Part shown: positions 53,338 to 64,000 of the stretch, piece after piece
Layout of the letters: the number at the start of each line of letters is the position of its first letter
Position numbering within the stretch: position 1 is the first letter of the stretch
Program-made: the position numbers and the translations under genes
The notes under the pieces: model-generated
The model's database searches: none
Told to the model about the DNA's origin: nothing
Seen by the model: the letters and a program-made list of their open reading frames with translations, nothing else
Assembly (NCBI GenBank): GCA_014843695.1
Contig: CM026400.1
Coordinates: 48,213,301-48,277,300 of the forward strand
DNA length: 64,000 nt
Direction: 5' to 3'
Source: Archivesica marissinica
Lineage: Eukaryota; Mollusca; Bivalvia; Venerida; Vesicomyidae

Positions 53338-53590
53338 CAGACGGATCTGTAGTACAGTGGTTAACACGCTGGACTGGTAATCCAGGGATCGCAGGTTCGA
53401 TCCCCCGTTTGGCACTAATAATACATACAGAGACCAATTCCAGAGTCTTCCCTAGATCTCTTACGTGCACGATGTAAAGCACCGAAACACTACCTCGGCT
53501 AATTTGGTATGGTATAGCGGGGATCGAACTTGCGACCCCTGTATTACAAGCCCAACGTGTTAGCCACTAACCCGCTATTGTGTTAGTCCT
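53338..53590. mobile_element. SINE family C head (+) followed by a related tRNA-like segment (-)
   Basis: 53338-53420 carries GACGGATCTGTAGTACAGTG, TGGACTGGTAATCCAGGGAT and GGTTCGATCCCCCG. 53520-53590 on the minus strand has GTTAGTGGCTAACACGTTGG and AAGTTCGATCCCCGC. It may be two insertions or one rearranged copy. Confidence 0.6.
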
Positions 53591-53781
53591 AAAGTATTGT
53601 GGGCGACTATCAGCTAAGCGTGACAAAATATGAAGATGACTTTGAACAACTCATAATCAAGGTCACGATGTATATATGAACGTGATCAACTGCTGATTAC
53701 AAGTCTCGCGGTTACGAAATAGTCTCACCCGGAAATTAGTCTCACCCGAAAACAATTAGATACGAAACGATAGACATCATT

Positions 53782-54238
53782 CAGGGCCGTCGCTGGAGCT
53801 ATTTTTATGATACGCACGGCCAAATATGCTTGTTTGTCGAGTGATCATAGCGAGCGAGTACGCTAGGGGGGTCCGGGGGCATGCCCCTCCCCTGAAATTG
53901 TTTGAAATGAGGAAGCAATTTCCTGCATTTTAGTGCATTTTGTAACGTACAGGACTAAAGTTCTTACGACAATCCGTATAAAGGTATAAATTAAGGCTAG
54001 ATGTATAATATACATGATCTATCGCCATTATCAATTAAACAAGCACGTAAAATAGCACACACTAAATTTCGAGATGCACCATATTTGCAATGGGCTATAT
54101 TATTCCACCATTCCACACATCACGGCGCCTATGTATCCCTACTACCCCCCTGGGGTTTTATTGCATTTTTGGATTTTTTCATTTTCTGAGACCAATGATA
54201 CGCACGTGCGTACTTGCGTATGCCCAGCGACGGGCCTG
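53782..54238. mobile_element. MITE with CAGGGCCGTCGCTGG inverted ends
   Basis: Left terminus CAGGGCCGTCGCTGG at 53782; right end is complement of CAGGCCCGTCGCTGGG at 54238. Subterminal TGATACGCACG and complementary motifs. 457 bp, non-coding. A diverged relative may lie at about 61910-62170. Confidence 0.7.
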
Positions 54239-54509
54239 TCATTATTTACATACAAAGTGTAACCAAAGGGGAAACTATTATATACATGTAGCATATTAGC
54301 ATACCAGTCCTGTGTCTTAGTTTGTTTGTTCGTGTGTTTTGGGGGTTAAAGTCGTATAGACAGTTATGTCAAATGATATTGTATTGGTATTTAAGTCACA
54401 GACGTCACACTGGCCGGTTAGAACCACTGAACTTCTTTCTTCCGAAATATAATGTTTCTGTACATTCTTAAAACTGTTGGAAGGAACTAATCTAATTTGA
54501 CAAGATACT

Positions 54510-54600
54510 GGGGCCTGCGTTGCCAAGTGGTTAGGTCGTTGACTTCAAATCACTTGTGACGACGCTATCAAACTGGGCTTGCAGTAGGTTTAAACTTTAA
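54510..54600 (+). mobile_element. SINE family E-like head fragment
   Basis: GTTGCCAAGTGGTTAGGTCG, TTGACTTCAAATCACTTG. Short. Confidence 0.45.
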
Positions 54601-54602
54601 AC

Positions 54603-54845
54603 TTTAATTATTTTACAACGATTGAGAAGCCCGTTTTAGCAACTTATATTAATCACTGTCGTTGGCGCGGATGAAAGCGTATAATTATGTGGTAATTCGT
54701 GTGGGAGGAAACCGGAGTACCCGGAGAAAACCCACCTGTCCGATCTGGCGACAATCGTTCCATCTCACATACTTCCCGGTCCGAGGATCGAACCCGGGTC
54801 GCATTGGTGAGAAGCGAGCGCGCTAACCATTGCGCTAATCGGACA
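54603..54845 (-). mobile_element. SINE family B, full length
   Basis: Complement of GATTAGCGCAATGGTTAGCG, GGGTTCGATCCTCGGACCGG and the GTGATTAATATAAGTTG tail. Confidence 0.9.
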
Positions 54846-54966
54846 GCCAAAAGGTCGGTGGTTCTACCCGCGTGTCTGCAATATTGCACGGAGGGGCGCC
54901 AGGTGTCTTCCTCCATCGATAATAGTCGGAGAGTCCACATAGAGACCTAAGATGTTACGACTTGAA

Positions 54967-55218
54967 ACCTAACAAACACACAAAACAAACAAAACAAACA
55001 CAAAACAAAGAAAACAAAGAAAACAAAGAAAGAAAGAAAGAAAGAAAACAAACAAACAAACAAACAAACAAACAAACAAACAAACAAACAAACAAACAAA
55101 CAAACAAACAAACAAACAAACAAACAAACAAACAAACAAACAAACAAACAAACAAACAAACAAACAAACACACAAACAAACAAACAAACAAACAACAAAC
55201 AAACAAACAAACAAACAA
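54967..55218. repeat. (AAAC)n microsatellite, the (TTTG)n 3' tail of a LINE
   Basis: Nearly pure AAAC over ~170 bp with AAAG and AAAAC variants at the left. It sits at the 3' side of the minus-strand LINE (55470-58534), as expected for a LINE terminating in a microsatellite. Confidence 0.9.
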
Positions 55219-58200
55219 CTTTCAGAACAGAACATCTCTTTTAGTTCACTCAATACATGTACAGAACATGCAAATATGAGGTATTTACAATAAACAAGAC
55301 ATACAAACGAGGCTACAAAACAAAAGCACAAAACAGAATATATCAATTGTCAAGGTGAATAAATATTTCCAATAGTATTTTTAGTTATAGACACAAATAT
55401 CACAAATTTGGAAAAAGAGTATACCTGTTACATTCTTGTATGTGACATTATTATCATAATAAACTTACATCATTTCTGAAATTCTGAACTATTTTTGGTG
55501 CAAATTAATTTCTCTAATTTAAACATATTTGGGCGTCGAAAATACATCGGATTAATATATTGTCTTCTTTCATTTGTAAATTGTTCACATTCAAACAAAT
55601 AGTGAAATTCATCCCCAATTCTGTTTCTACAAGAGTTATATGTTCTTTCATTTATTGGTGTTCTTGACCAGTTTCCTGTTTCTATTGGTAATCGATGGTT
55701 TCTTGTTCTAAATTTAATTAGGTTATACAATGTGGAGTTTTGTAATTTTGATAAGTAAGGTTCAATTCCAAAAGATCTTTTAAACACTCGATTAAACGTA
55801 CTATTACTAGAGTTGTCTACCATGGTGTACCAATTATTTAAATATAAATCATGTAGTTTTTGTTTTACCGCTAGTTTTAACCATTTTGCATTAGGAAAAC
55901 TATGTTCAGTCCATACATTTATGAAACCACATTTTATTAGAATTGTTTTAACATTATATAGCCATGGAAATTTTACCTTAAGCAATTCTTCGGGTAAATT
56001 TTGTGATGTTTGTAACATATTTTTATATACTAGATGAGACAATTTCTTTGGTAGATCACCTTCTTCCGTAATACATAGTTTTGACCAGAACGAAATAATT
56101 TTTTCCTCAATAGCTATCGATAGCGGCATGCATCCAGTTTCGCCATAAATAAAATAATTTGGGGTGGACCGTTTTAATTTCAATATATATTTTAAAAATT
56201 TAAGTTGAACCCTTTCTATTACATCTAATTTCCCAAACCCCCAAATTTCAGCTCCATATAGTAGAATCGGTTTGATGGTTTTATTAAATAGGTCTATTTG
56301 TAGATCTATTGGTAGGTTAAGTCGATTTGAATTTCTTATTAGGCTATACATTGCCCTAGTTGCTTGATTTGAAATATTTTGTTTACAATTAAAGAAAGAG
56401 CCACTTCTATTGAAGAAGATACCAAGGTATTTATACTCTTTTACGACTTCTATTGTTTCCTTTTTATATTTGAAATTATACATAGGTTGTCTACCTTTTG
56501 AAAACACGATTATTTTAGTTTTTGTGATATTAACCGTGAGCTTCCATTTATCACAGTATTGTTCGTAAGTATTTAGGGCATCTTGTAAATCACTTGCAGT
56601 TTCTGCCAGTATTACTGTATCGTCTGCATAAAGTAAAATGTATATTTTTAAAAGATTAAAGAGCTCGTTTGTGTTTTGTTCATTCTGTAATAATATTCCT
56701 TGCGCATTACTATTGTTTTGGAAAAAATCTCTTAAGTCATTTAAAAATAAAGAAAATAGCAAGGAGACAAATTTTCACCTTGACGAACTCCGATGTTGCA
56801 TGTGAAGAAGTTCGAAAATTTTGAATTAACTTTTACACAAGACTTTATTCCATTATACATGTTTCTTATAACCTGTAGACATTTACCATTGATTTTAGCA
56901 TTTATTAATTTCTCCCATCAGCCATTTCTCCAGATGGTATCGAACGCTTGTTTTAAATCGATAAATGAGCAAAATAATTTTTTTCTGTTGTTGTTAACAT
57001 ATTGAATGATATGTTGTAAAATAAATAAATTGTCTGCTGTTGAAAATCCTTTTCTGAATCCCGCTTGTGTGTTGTTTAAAATAGCATTAGTTTCAACATA
57101 ATCGGTTATTCTTTTATTCAAAATACTAGTAAATACTTTGCCTAGACAACTTAACAATGTTATTGGGCGATAGTTTTCTGGTTTTGTTATGTCTCCTTTA
57201 TTTTTATATATTGGGTTAATAATACCAACTGTCCACTGTTCTGGGATGATTCCGGTATCGAATATAAGATTTAACAGTTTAACATATATGTTTTTCATCA
57301 AAGGTAAAGATGCTTTTATTTGTTCATTTAGTATTTTATCGTAGCCACTAGCTTTGTTATTTTTTAAATTTTGTATTGCCCATTCTATTTCTGTTTCAGT
57401 GATAGGGGGGTTTATATCTCCATTAATTTCATTGTCTTGATGATGATAATTATTATTATTATTATCATTGTTATCGCTATTATTATTATCAGTAAAGTTT
57501 ACATTTTTAAAGAAATTATAAAGATCTGTTAAATCAGCTTCAGTTTTATTTATAGCTCTTCCATTTAATATTTTCCAGTATTTTCTCGTGTCTTTACTTT
57601 TAACATCTCTTAATTTCCTTATATTTGAATGCTTATGTTTATTGTAAAACTGTTTCATAGTATTTTTATAAATAGTAGCAGTTCGTTTTAGGCTTTCTTT
57701 TGTTTCGTTATTCTTTCTTAGTTTATAGAGATATTTTGCGGAGTGGAAATTTTTTCTTGCCTTTTTACACTTTGGACCAAACCACGGGGATGTTTTGGAA
57801 CTGTTGGTCTCCTGTACATTGTTTATTTTGGTATAGCCAAAGGCTTCAGCAGACGTGTTTATAAATAGTTACGACATATCGTTAACGATTGCATTTACGT
57901 TCTGTTGGCTAAAATTTGTATCCACACTAAAAATTTCTAGCGTATCTTGTAAAGTTTGTATTTTATGACGATCTAGTTTATTAATAAATTCATTCGCTTT
58001 ATTTCTATCCCATAATTTAACTGACGGCTTCTCATCAGGCTGATAATCAATCGTTTTGCGTAACTTAAATTGTAGGTTAAGTTCAATTGGGTTATGAACA
58101 TCTGAAAATAATGGGCAGAAGTCTATTACCTGTAGAGATAAAACATTATTAAAAAGATTCGAGTTACAAACAAAATAATCAACCGCACTTGTTCCTTTAC

Positions 58201-58540
58201 ATGTGGCCTTACCAGGGATATCCATTGTAGTTCTTCCGTTTAAAATATATAAGTAATTAAGTTTCAAAAAATCAACAAATTGGTTTCCATAATTATTAGA
58301 AATTCTATCGCTATTTAAACGTTGTCTATTTACATTTAGAGACCTGTCAAACATACACATTTCGAGATTGTATTCTAAACAAAGTTCATCCAAATGTTGG
58401 CTTTCGAAAAATTCAGTGTCTAGTATTATGTAATCCTGCAAGCCTTTTGATCTAGAGTTGAAATCTCCAAATAAGCATATTGTATCAGATGTTCGTGAAA
58501 ACGTGTTTAAGTCGTCCTGGTTCCCTATGCTCATATCAAA
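55219..58540 (-). mobile_element. Non-LTR retrotransposon (LINE), 5'-truncated, endonuclease plus reverse transcriptase, nearly intact ORF2
   Basis: The APE-type endonuclease tail begins at 58534: CLFGDFNSRSKG, SAVDYFVCN, SDVHNPIEL. After one TAA (57870) the same frame continues into the RT: ENYRPITLLSCLGK, AGFRKGFSTADNL, FIDLKQAFDTI (motif A). A TGA (56926 region) follows, then GVRQGENLSP (motif B), a 1-nt deletion near 56768, and ILLYADDTVIL (motif C, from 56762). The C-terminal region ends with a Cys/His knuckle (SCRNRIGDEFHYLFECEQF) at 55470. The 3' UTR is ~250 bp, ending in (TTTG)n. Only two stops and one frameshift separate it from an open frame, so it is a fairly recent insertion. The endonuclease N-terminus (~200 residues) is missing. 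The clade is not assignable by eye. Confidence 0.9.
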
Positions 58541-58690
58541 CTAAAGCTCGTTCAAATAGAACAGTGACACGGTGTGCACGTCAAGTCACAGCAGCAGCAG
58601 CAGTAGCAGTAGGATTCATCGAGCTTCTGGTCATCGAACTTGCGACAAGGGACACACTCGCAAGTATCGCCGTCTTACGGAAGCGATGGA
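58541..58690. other. Junction between the LINE and the 24-bp minisatellite
   Basis: Includes a (CAG)n stretch at 58590-58610. The minus-strand frame of the adjacent array runs into it. No gene recognised. Confidence 0.4.
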
Positions 58691-61600
58691 GATATGGATA
58701 GACCCTTTCATGGAGGTATGGACATACCCTTTGATGGAGGTATGGATAGACCCTTTCATGGAGGTATGGACATACCCTTTGATGGAGGTTTGGACAGACC
58801 CTTTGATGGAGGTTTGGACAGACCCTTTGATGGAGGTTTGGACAGACCCTTTGATGGAGGTTTGGACAGACCCTTTGATGGAGGTTTGGACAGACCCTTT
58901 GATGGAGGTTTGTACATACCCTTTGATGGAGGTATGACCATACTCTTTGATGGAGGTATGGACATACCCTTTGATGGAGGTATGGCCATACTCTTTGATG
59001 GAGGTATGGACATACCCTTTGATGGATGTATGGACAGACCATTTGATGGAGGTATGGACAGACCCTTTGATGGAGGTTCGGACAGACCCTTTGATGGAGG
59101 TTCGGACAGACCCTTTGGTGGAGGTATGGACAGACCCTTTGGTGGAGGTATGGACATACCCTTTGATGGAGGTATGGACAGACCCTTTGATGGAGGTTCG
59201 GACAGACCCTTTGATGGAGGTATGGGTAGACCCTTTGGTGGAGGTATGGACAGAACCTTTGATGGAGGTATGGACAGACCCTTTGATGGAGGTATGGGTA
59301 GACCCTTTGGTGGAGGTATGGACAGAACCTTTGATGGAGGTATGGACAGACCCTTTGGTGGAGGTTCGGACAGACCCTTTGATGGAGGTTTGGACAGACC
59401 CTTTGATGGAGGTTTGGACAGACCCTTTGATGGAGGTTCGGACAGACCCTTTGATGGAGGTATGGGTAGACCCTTTGATGGAGGTATGGGTAGACCCTTT
59501 GATGGAGGTATGGGTAGACCCTTTGATGGAGTATGGTCCTTGATGGAGGTTCGGACAGACCCTTTGATGGAGGTATGGGTAGAACCTTTGGTGGAGGTTC
59601 GGACAGACCCTTTGATGGAGGTATGGACATACCCTTTGATGGAGGTTCGGACAGACCCTTTGATGGAGGTATGGACATACCCTTTGATGGAGGTTCGGAC
59701 AGACCCTTTGATGGAGGTATGGACAGACTCTTTGATGGAGGTTCGGACAGACCCTTTGATGGAGGTATGGGTAGACCCTTTGATGGAGGTTCGGACAGAC
59801 TCTTTGATGGAGGTTCGGACAGACCCTTTGATGGAGGTATGGGTAGACCATTTGATGGAGGTATGGACAGACCATTTGATGGAGGTATGGGTAGACCCTT
59901 TGCTGGAGGTATGGGTAGACCCTTTGATGGAGGTATGGGTAGACCCTTTGATGGAGGTATGGGTAGACCCTTTGATGGAGGTTCGGACAGACTCTTTGAT
60001 GGAGGTTCGGACAGACCCTTTGATGGAGGTATGGGTAGACCCTTTGATGGAGGTATGGACAGACCATTTGATGGAGGTATGGGTAGACCCTTTGATGGAG
60101 GTATGGACAGACCATTTGATGGAGGTATGGACAGACTCTTTGATGGAGGTTCTGACAGACTCTTTGATGGAGGTATGGGTAGACCCTTTGATGGAGGTAT
60201 GGACAGACCATTTGATGGAGGTATGGACAGACTCTTTGATGGAGGTTCGGACAGACTCTTTGATGGAGGTTCGGACAGACCCTTTGATGGAGGTATGGGT
60301 AGACCCTTTGATGGAGGTATGGACAGACCATTTGATGGAGGTATGGACAGACTCTTTGATGGAGGTTCGGACAGACTCTTTGATGGAGGTATGGGTAGAC
60401 CCTTTGATGGAGGTATGGACAGACCATTTGATGGAGGTATGGACAGACTCTTTGATGGAGGTTCGGACAGACACTTTGATGGAGGTTCGGACAGACCCTT
60501 TGATGGAGGTATGGGTAGACCCTTTGATGGAGGTATGGACAGAACCTTTGATGGAGGTATGGGTAGACTTTTGATGGAGGTATGGGTAGAACCGTTGATG
60601 GAGGTTCGGACAGACCCTTTGATGGAGGTATGGGTAGACCCTTTGATGGAGGTTCGGACAGACCCTTTGATGGAGGTATGGGTAGACCCTTTGGTGGAGG
60701 TTCGGACAGACCCTTTGATGGAGGTATGGGTAGACCCTTTGATGGAGGTATGGGTAGAACCTTTGATGGAGGTATGGGTAGACCCTTTGATGGAGGTATG
60801 GGTAGACCCTTTGATGGAGGTATGGGTAGACCCTTTGATGGAGGTATGGACAGACCCTTTGATGGAGGTATGGACAGACCCTTTGATGGAGGTATGGGTA
60901 GACCCTTTGATGGAGGTACGGACAGACCCTTTGATGGAGGTTCGGACAGACCCTTTGATGGAGGTATGGGTAGACCCTTTGGTGGAGGATGGTAGCCTTT
61001 GATGGAGGTATGGTATAACCTTTGATGGAGGTATGGGTAGACCCTTTGATGGAGGTATGGGTAGACCCTTTGATGGAGGTATGGGTAGAACTTTTGATGG
61101 AGGTATGGGTAGACCCTTTGATGGAGGTATGGGTAGACCCTTTGATGGAGGTATGGTAAACTTTGATGGAGGTATGGGTAGACCCTTTGATGGAGGTATG
61201 GGTAGAACCTTTGATGGAGGTATGGGTAGAACCTTTGATGGAGGTATGGGTAGACCCTTTGATGGAGGTATGGGTAGACCCTTTGATGGAGGTATGGGTA
61301 GACCCTTTGGTGGAGGTATGGGTAGACCCTTTGATGGAGGTATGGGTAGACCCTTTGGTGGAGGTATGGGTAGAACCTTTGATGGAGGTATGGGTAGACC
61401 CTTTGATGGAGGTATGGGTAGACCCTTTGATGGAGGTATGGGTAGACCCTTTGATGGAGGTTCGGACAGACCCTTTGGTGGAGGTATGGGTAGAACCTTT
61501 GATGGAGGTATGGGTAGACCCTTTGATGGAGGTATGGGTAGACCCTTTGATGGAGGTTCGGACATACCCTTTGGTGGAGGTATGGGTAGACCCTTTGGTG

Positions 61601-61762
61601 GAGGTATGGGTAGAACTTTTGATGGAGGTTCGGACAGACCCTTTGATGGAGGTTTGGACAGACCCTTTGATGGAGGTTTGGACAGACCCTTTGATGGAGG
61701 TATGGGTAGACCCTTTGATAGAGGTTTGGACAGAACCTTTGATGGAGGTATGGACAGACCCT
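58690..61762. repeat. 24-bp minisatellite, about 125 copies (3.1 kb)
   Basis: Unit GACCCTTTGATGGAGGTATG plus GACA or GGTA. Since 24 is a multiple of 3, the plus strand reads (M)DRPFDGGM-type octapeptides and the minus strand KGLPIPPS- or HQRVCPYL-type octapeptides, with no stop in several frames; frames up to 1088 codons result. At least four indels (near 59530, 60560, 60990, 61160) shift the frame yet frames stay open, which argues against coding. No flanking domain, signal peptide or splice context supports a protein. Confidence 0.9.
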
Positions 61763-61799
61763 GGAGAGTCAGAGACGTGTATATGCTGTTGTGGTATGA

Positions 61800-62400
61800 C
61801 CAGCAGTGAGGAGTTAGGTGGACGCAACTTTTTAAACAAAGATGCAAGATTTAGATTACATGGGTGTAGCTAGCGATTACATGGGTGTAGCTAGCGATTT
61901 TGAATCTGCAGGCCCGACTATATTAGATTGGTTGCCGAAAATGTTATGTTGCTAGAGGGGGCATGCTCCCTAGGGACAATTTAAATCCTAGAACGTCAAC
62001 GTCAATCGTGTGCTCAGACGCACTTTAATGTACGTCGTAGACGTTATAATTTCGATATGTTCAGAGATATACCCCGATTATACGCCCCCACCGACCCACA
62101 CTGTTATTGCATTTTCTGGGATTTATGGTTTTCATTTTCTGGGACAACCTGCAGGTCCGGGCCTTTAGTGCCTTACATAGTAGCTACGTGCCTGGATTAG
62201 AACAATGCATCATCACGATTACATGGGATAGGTCTGTCTTTGTTTGACGTAAAAACATGCGTTTAAACTTTCTAGTATACATGCTAGTGGCTTTTATGTA
62301 AAATAAACTAAACACGGACCAACGGGTTTATTATGTGGATTGGTGTTATTCTTTGCCATTCATTTTTTCACCGCCAATTAAAGGCGACTTTGCAAAAAGC
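61800..62400. other. Intergenic, one possible decayed MITE
   Basis: A tandem TTACATGGGTGTAGCTAGCG pair lies at 61857-61898, and MITE-like sequence resembling 53782-54238 at about 61910-62170. No gene. Confidence 0.4.
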
Positions 62401-62414
62401 CGAGAACCCGACCA

Positions 62415-62492
62415 AACAGAACAGCGAGTGGTTAATATAAGTTGTTTTTAACTATATTTATTTTACAACGATTGCGAAGCAAGTTTTAACAA
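62415..62492. mobile_element. SINE B tail fragments
   Basis: GAGTGGTTAATATAAGTTG (plus) and TTATTTTACAACGATTGCGA (minus complement) are juxtaposed. Confidence 0.55.
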
Positions 62493-62587
62493 ATAGCAAA
62501 CAACATAGAACCTGATCAGATGCGGTGTATGATCTGGATCCATGTTGTTTACAAATGCTTTGACTTTATTCGGCTCTGAAAGAGTTA
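62493..62587. mobile_element. TTAA-MITE T3 fragment
   Basis: AGCAAACAACATAGAACCTG, ATCTGGATCCATGTTGTTTA, CGGCTCTGAAAGAG then TTAA. Confidence 0.6.
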
Positions 62588-62639
62588 AATCAAACTCTGT
62601 CGTATGACCGTACAAGCAATACGAGATGTTAATATGGTA

Positions 62640-63235
62640 CTGAGAGAGAGGGGGGATGAGGGGAGAGGAGAGAGGAGGGGAGAGGAGAGGAAGAGGAGAG
62701 CAGAGCAGAGGAGAGAAGAGGAAGAGGAGAGCAGAGCAGAGAAGGGGAGAGGGGAGGAGAGGAGAGGAGGAAGAGGAGAGCAGAGCAGAGAAGGGGAGAG
62801 GGGAGGAGAGGAGAGGAGAGGAGGAGGAAGAGGAGAGAGAGGAGAGGAGAGGAAGAGGGAGGGAGAGGGAAGAGGAGAGGAGAGGGGAGGAGAGGAGAGC
62901 AGAGCAGAGAAGGGGAGAGGGGAGGAGAGCAGAGTAGAGCAGAGAAGGGGAGATGGGAGGAGAGGAGAGGAGAGGAGAGGAGAGGAGGAGGGAGAGGAGA
63001 GGAGAGGAGAGGAGAGGAAGAGGAAGGGGAAGAGGAGAGGGAGAGGAAGAGGAGAGCAGAGCAGGAAGGGGAGAGGGGAGGAGAGGAGAGGAGGAGGAAG
63101 AGGAGAGGAGAGGAGAGGAGAGGAGAGGAAGAGGAAGAGGAGAGGAGAGAGAGAGATATAGAGGGAGGGAGGGAGGGAGGGAGGGAAGAAGGAAGGAAAG
63201 AAGGAAGGAAAGAAGGAAGGAAAGTGGGAGGGAGG
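62640..63235. repeat. Polypurine tract (GGAGA)n, then (GGGA/AAGG)n
   Basis: About 500 bp of almost pure purine on the plus strand, with GAGCAGAGCAGAGAAGGGGA higher-order motifs, ending in (AAGG)n and (GGGA)n. Can form triplex (H-DNA). The Arg/Glu-rich and Ser/Leu/Pro-rich open frames are spurious. Confidence 0.95.
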
Positions 63236-63391
63236 GAGGGAGTGGGAGGGTTGGGCGTCTGTATTGAACATGCAGATAGGAGAAATAATGCATACACAAA
63301 CAATACAAAACCCTTATATTGGAAAGAAATAACTTTAACGAAGACAAATAATAAGTATTTAATGGTCTTAATCTTTAATAAAATCAAGAAC

Positions 63392-63620
<229 letters not shown>

Positions 63621-63699
63621 TAATAATGATTTGTATACATGTTGAAAGCCTCATGGTAGATTAACTTTTGTTAAATGAGTTCTCCCGTAAAATAAAGTC

Positions 63700-63732
63700 T
63701 TTATTATTATTATTATTATTTATTATTATTTC
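63700..63732. repeat. (ATT)n microsatellite
   Basis: TTATTATTATT run following AATAAAGTC, perhaps a SINE/LINE 3' tail. Confidence 0.8.
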
Positions 63733-63919
63733 TTCACCTTGCTACGCTTGTCAAGTGTATTGTAGCGTCTAACTGTCCAGTGTATAGAATAAATAACAAT
63801 GTTTATCTTCTACTTCACTGTAGTAATTTCTTTCACTTGACATAAGTTATGAAAATATTTTTCATTTTCATCTATGTTATTTTTACATTATAAACAATCC
63901 ACAGCTTCATTCACTAACG

Positions 63920-64000
63920 CTGTGTGTTTTACGTTTATTTATCATCGCTACCGGCTGCACATATGAGCGACGCGTCCTGAAGAAATTAATCAGTTTCGAT
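63920..64000 (-). mobile_element. SINE family C, cut by the window edge
   Basis: Tail complement GTGTGTTTTACGTTTATTTA and GCGACGCGTCCTGAAG; the rest lies outside. Confidence 0.75.

Noticed and set aside
58581..61847. A 1088-codon minus-strand proline/lysine-rich protein
   Set aside because: Pure 24-bp repeat; frames change at indels yet stay open, and there is no domain, signal peptide or gene context. Kept only as a low-probability possibility in the findings.

Overview
This window is eukaryotic and looks like a bivalve-type mollusc genome. The evidence is split genes with GT-AG introns, several tRNA-headed SINE families, TTAA- and TA-flanked MITEs, Tc1 and hAT elements, 5'-truncated LINEs, and a very high load of tandem repeats. 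By my own tally the tandem arrays fill roughly a third of the 63 kb of determined sequence. The mollusc assignment is an inference from repeat style and protein similarity; the species cannot be read from the sequence.

Two host genes are visible. (1) An intact single-exon membrane RING-finger protein lies at 946-1668 (+). It has a poly(A) signal followed at once by an A-tract, as in a retrocopy. (2) A peroxiredoxin-6 (1-Cys Prx) gene lies on the minus strand from 50579 to 18183. I rebuilt it by joining six exons with consistent GT/AG sites and phases: 50579-50488, 31619-31463, 29727-29590, 27453-27380, 25201-25129 (or its duplicate 22233-22161), and 18317-18183. The predicted protein is 222 aa, close to the human length. 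About half of the window is therefore the inside of one small gene whose introns have filled with satellites and transposons.

Layout. 1-900: hairpin MITE and promoter side of the RING gene. 1.9-8.1 kb: 27-bp array, TTAA-MITE with an internal satellite, and a 2.4-kb AT-rich 28-bp array. 8.1-12.7 kb: SINEs, MITEs, a 122-bp array and a 15-bp array. 12.7-16.5 kb: five-level transposon nest (TTAA-MITE, hAT with BED finger, hAT-MITE, LINE, Tc1). 17.0-17.8 kb: TA-flanked MITE. 18.2-50.6 kb: PRDX6, with arrays of 27, 22, 22, 30, 38, 54, 21, 48, 49, 39, 34, 14, 18, 51, 36 and 31 bp, an exactly 1000-N gap at 23560-24559, and an apparently intact intron-bearing Tc1 transposase in intron 1. 50.6-58.5 kb: SINEs, LINE remnants, and a larger LINE ending in a (TTTG)n tail. 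58.7-61.8 kb: 24-bp minisatellite. 62.6-63.6 kb: polypurine and (GACA)n tracts.

The most unusual observation is in PRDX6 intron 3. A 48-bp array is built from copies of the intron 3/exon 4 junction, each carrying a decoy 3' splice site plus the first ~22 nt of coding sequence. The next most notable are MITEs whose interiors have expanded into satellites, and a duplicated exon 5 flanking the gap that is probably an assembly artefact.
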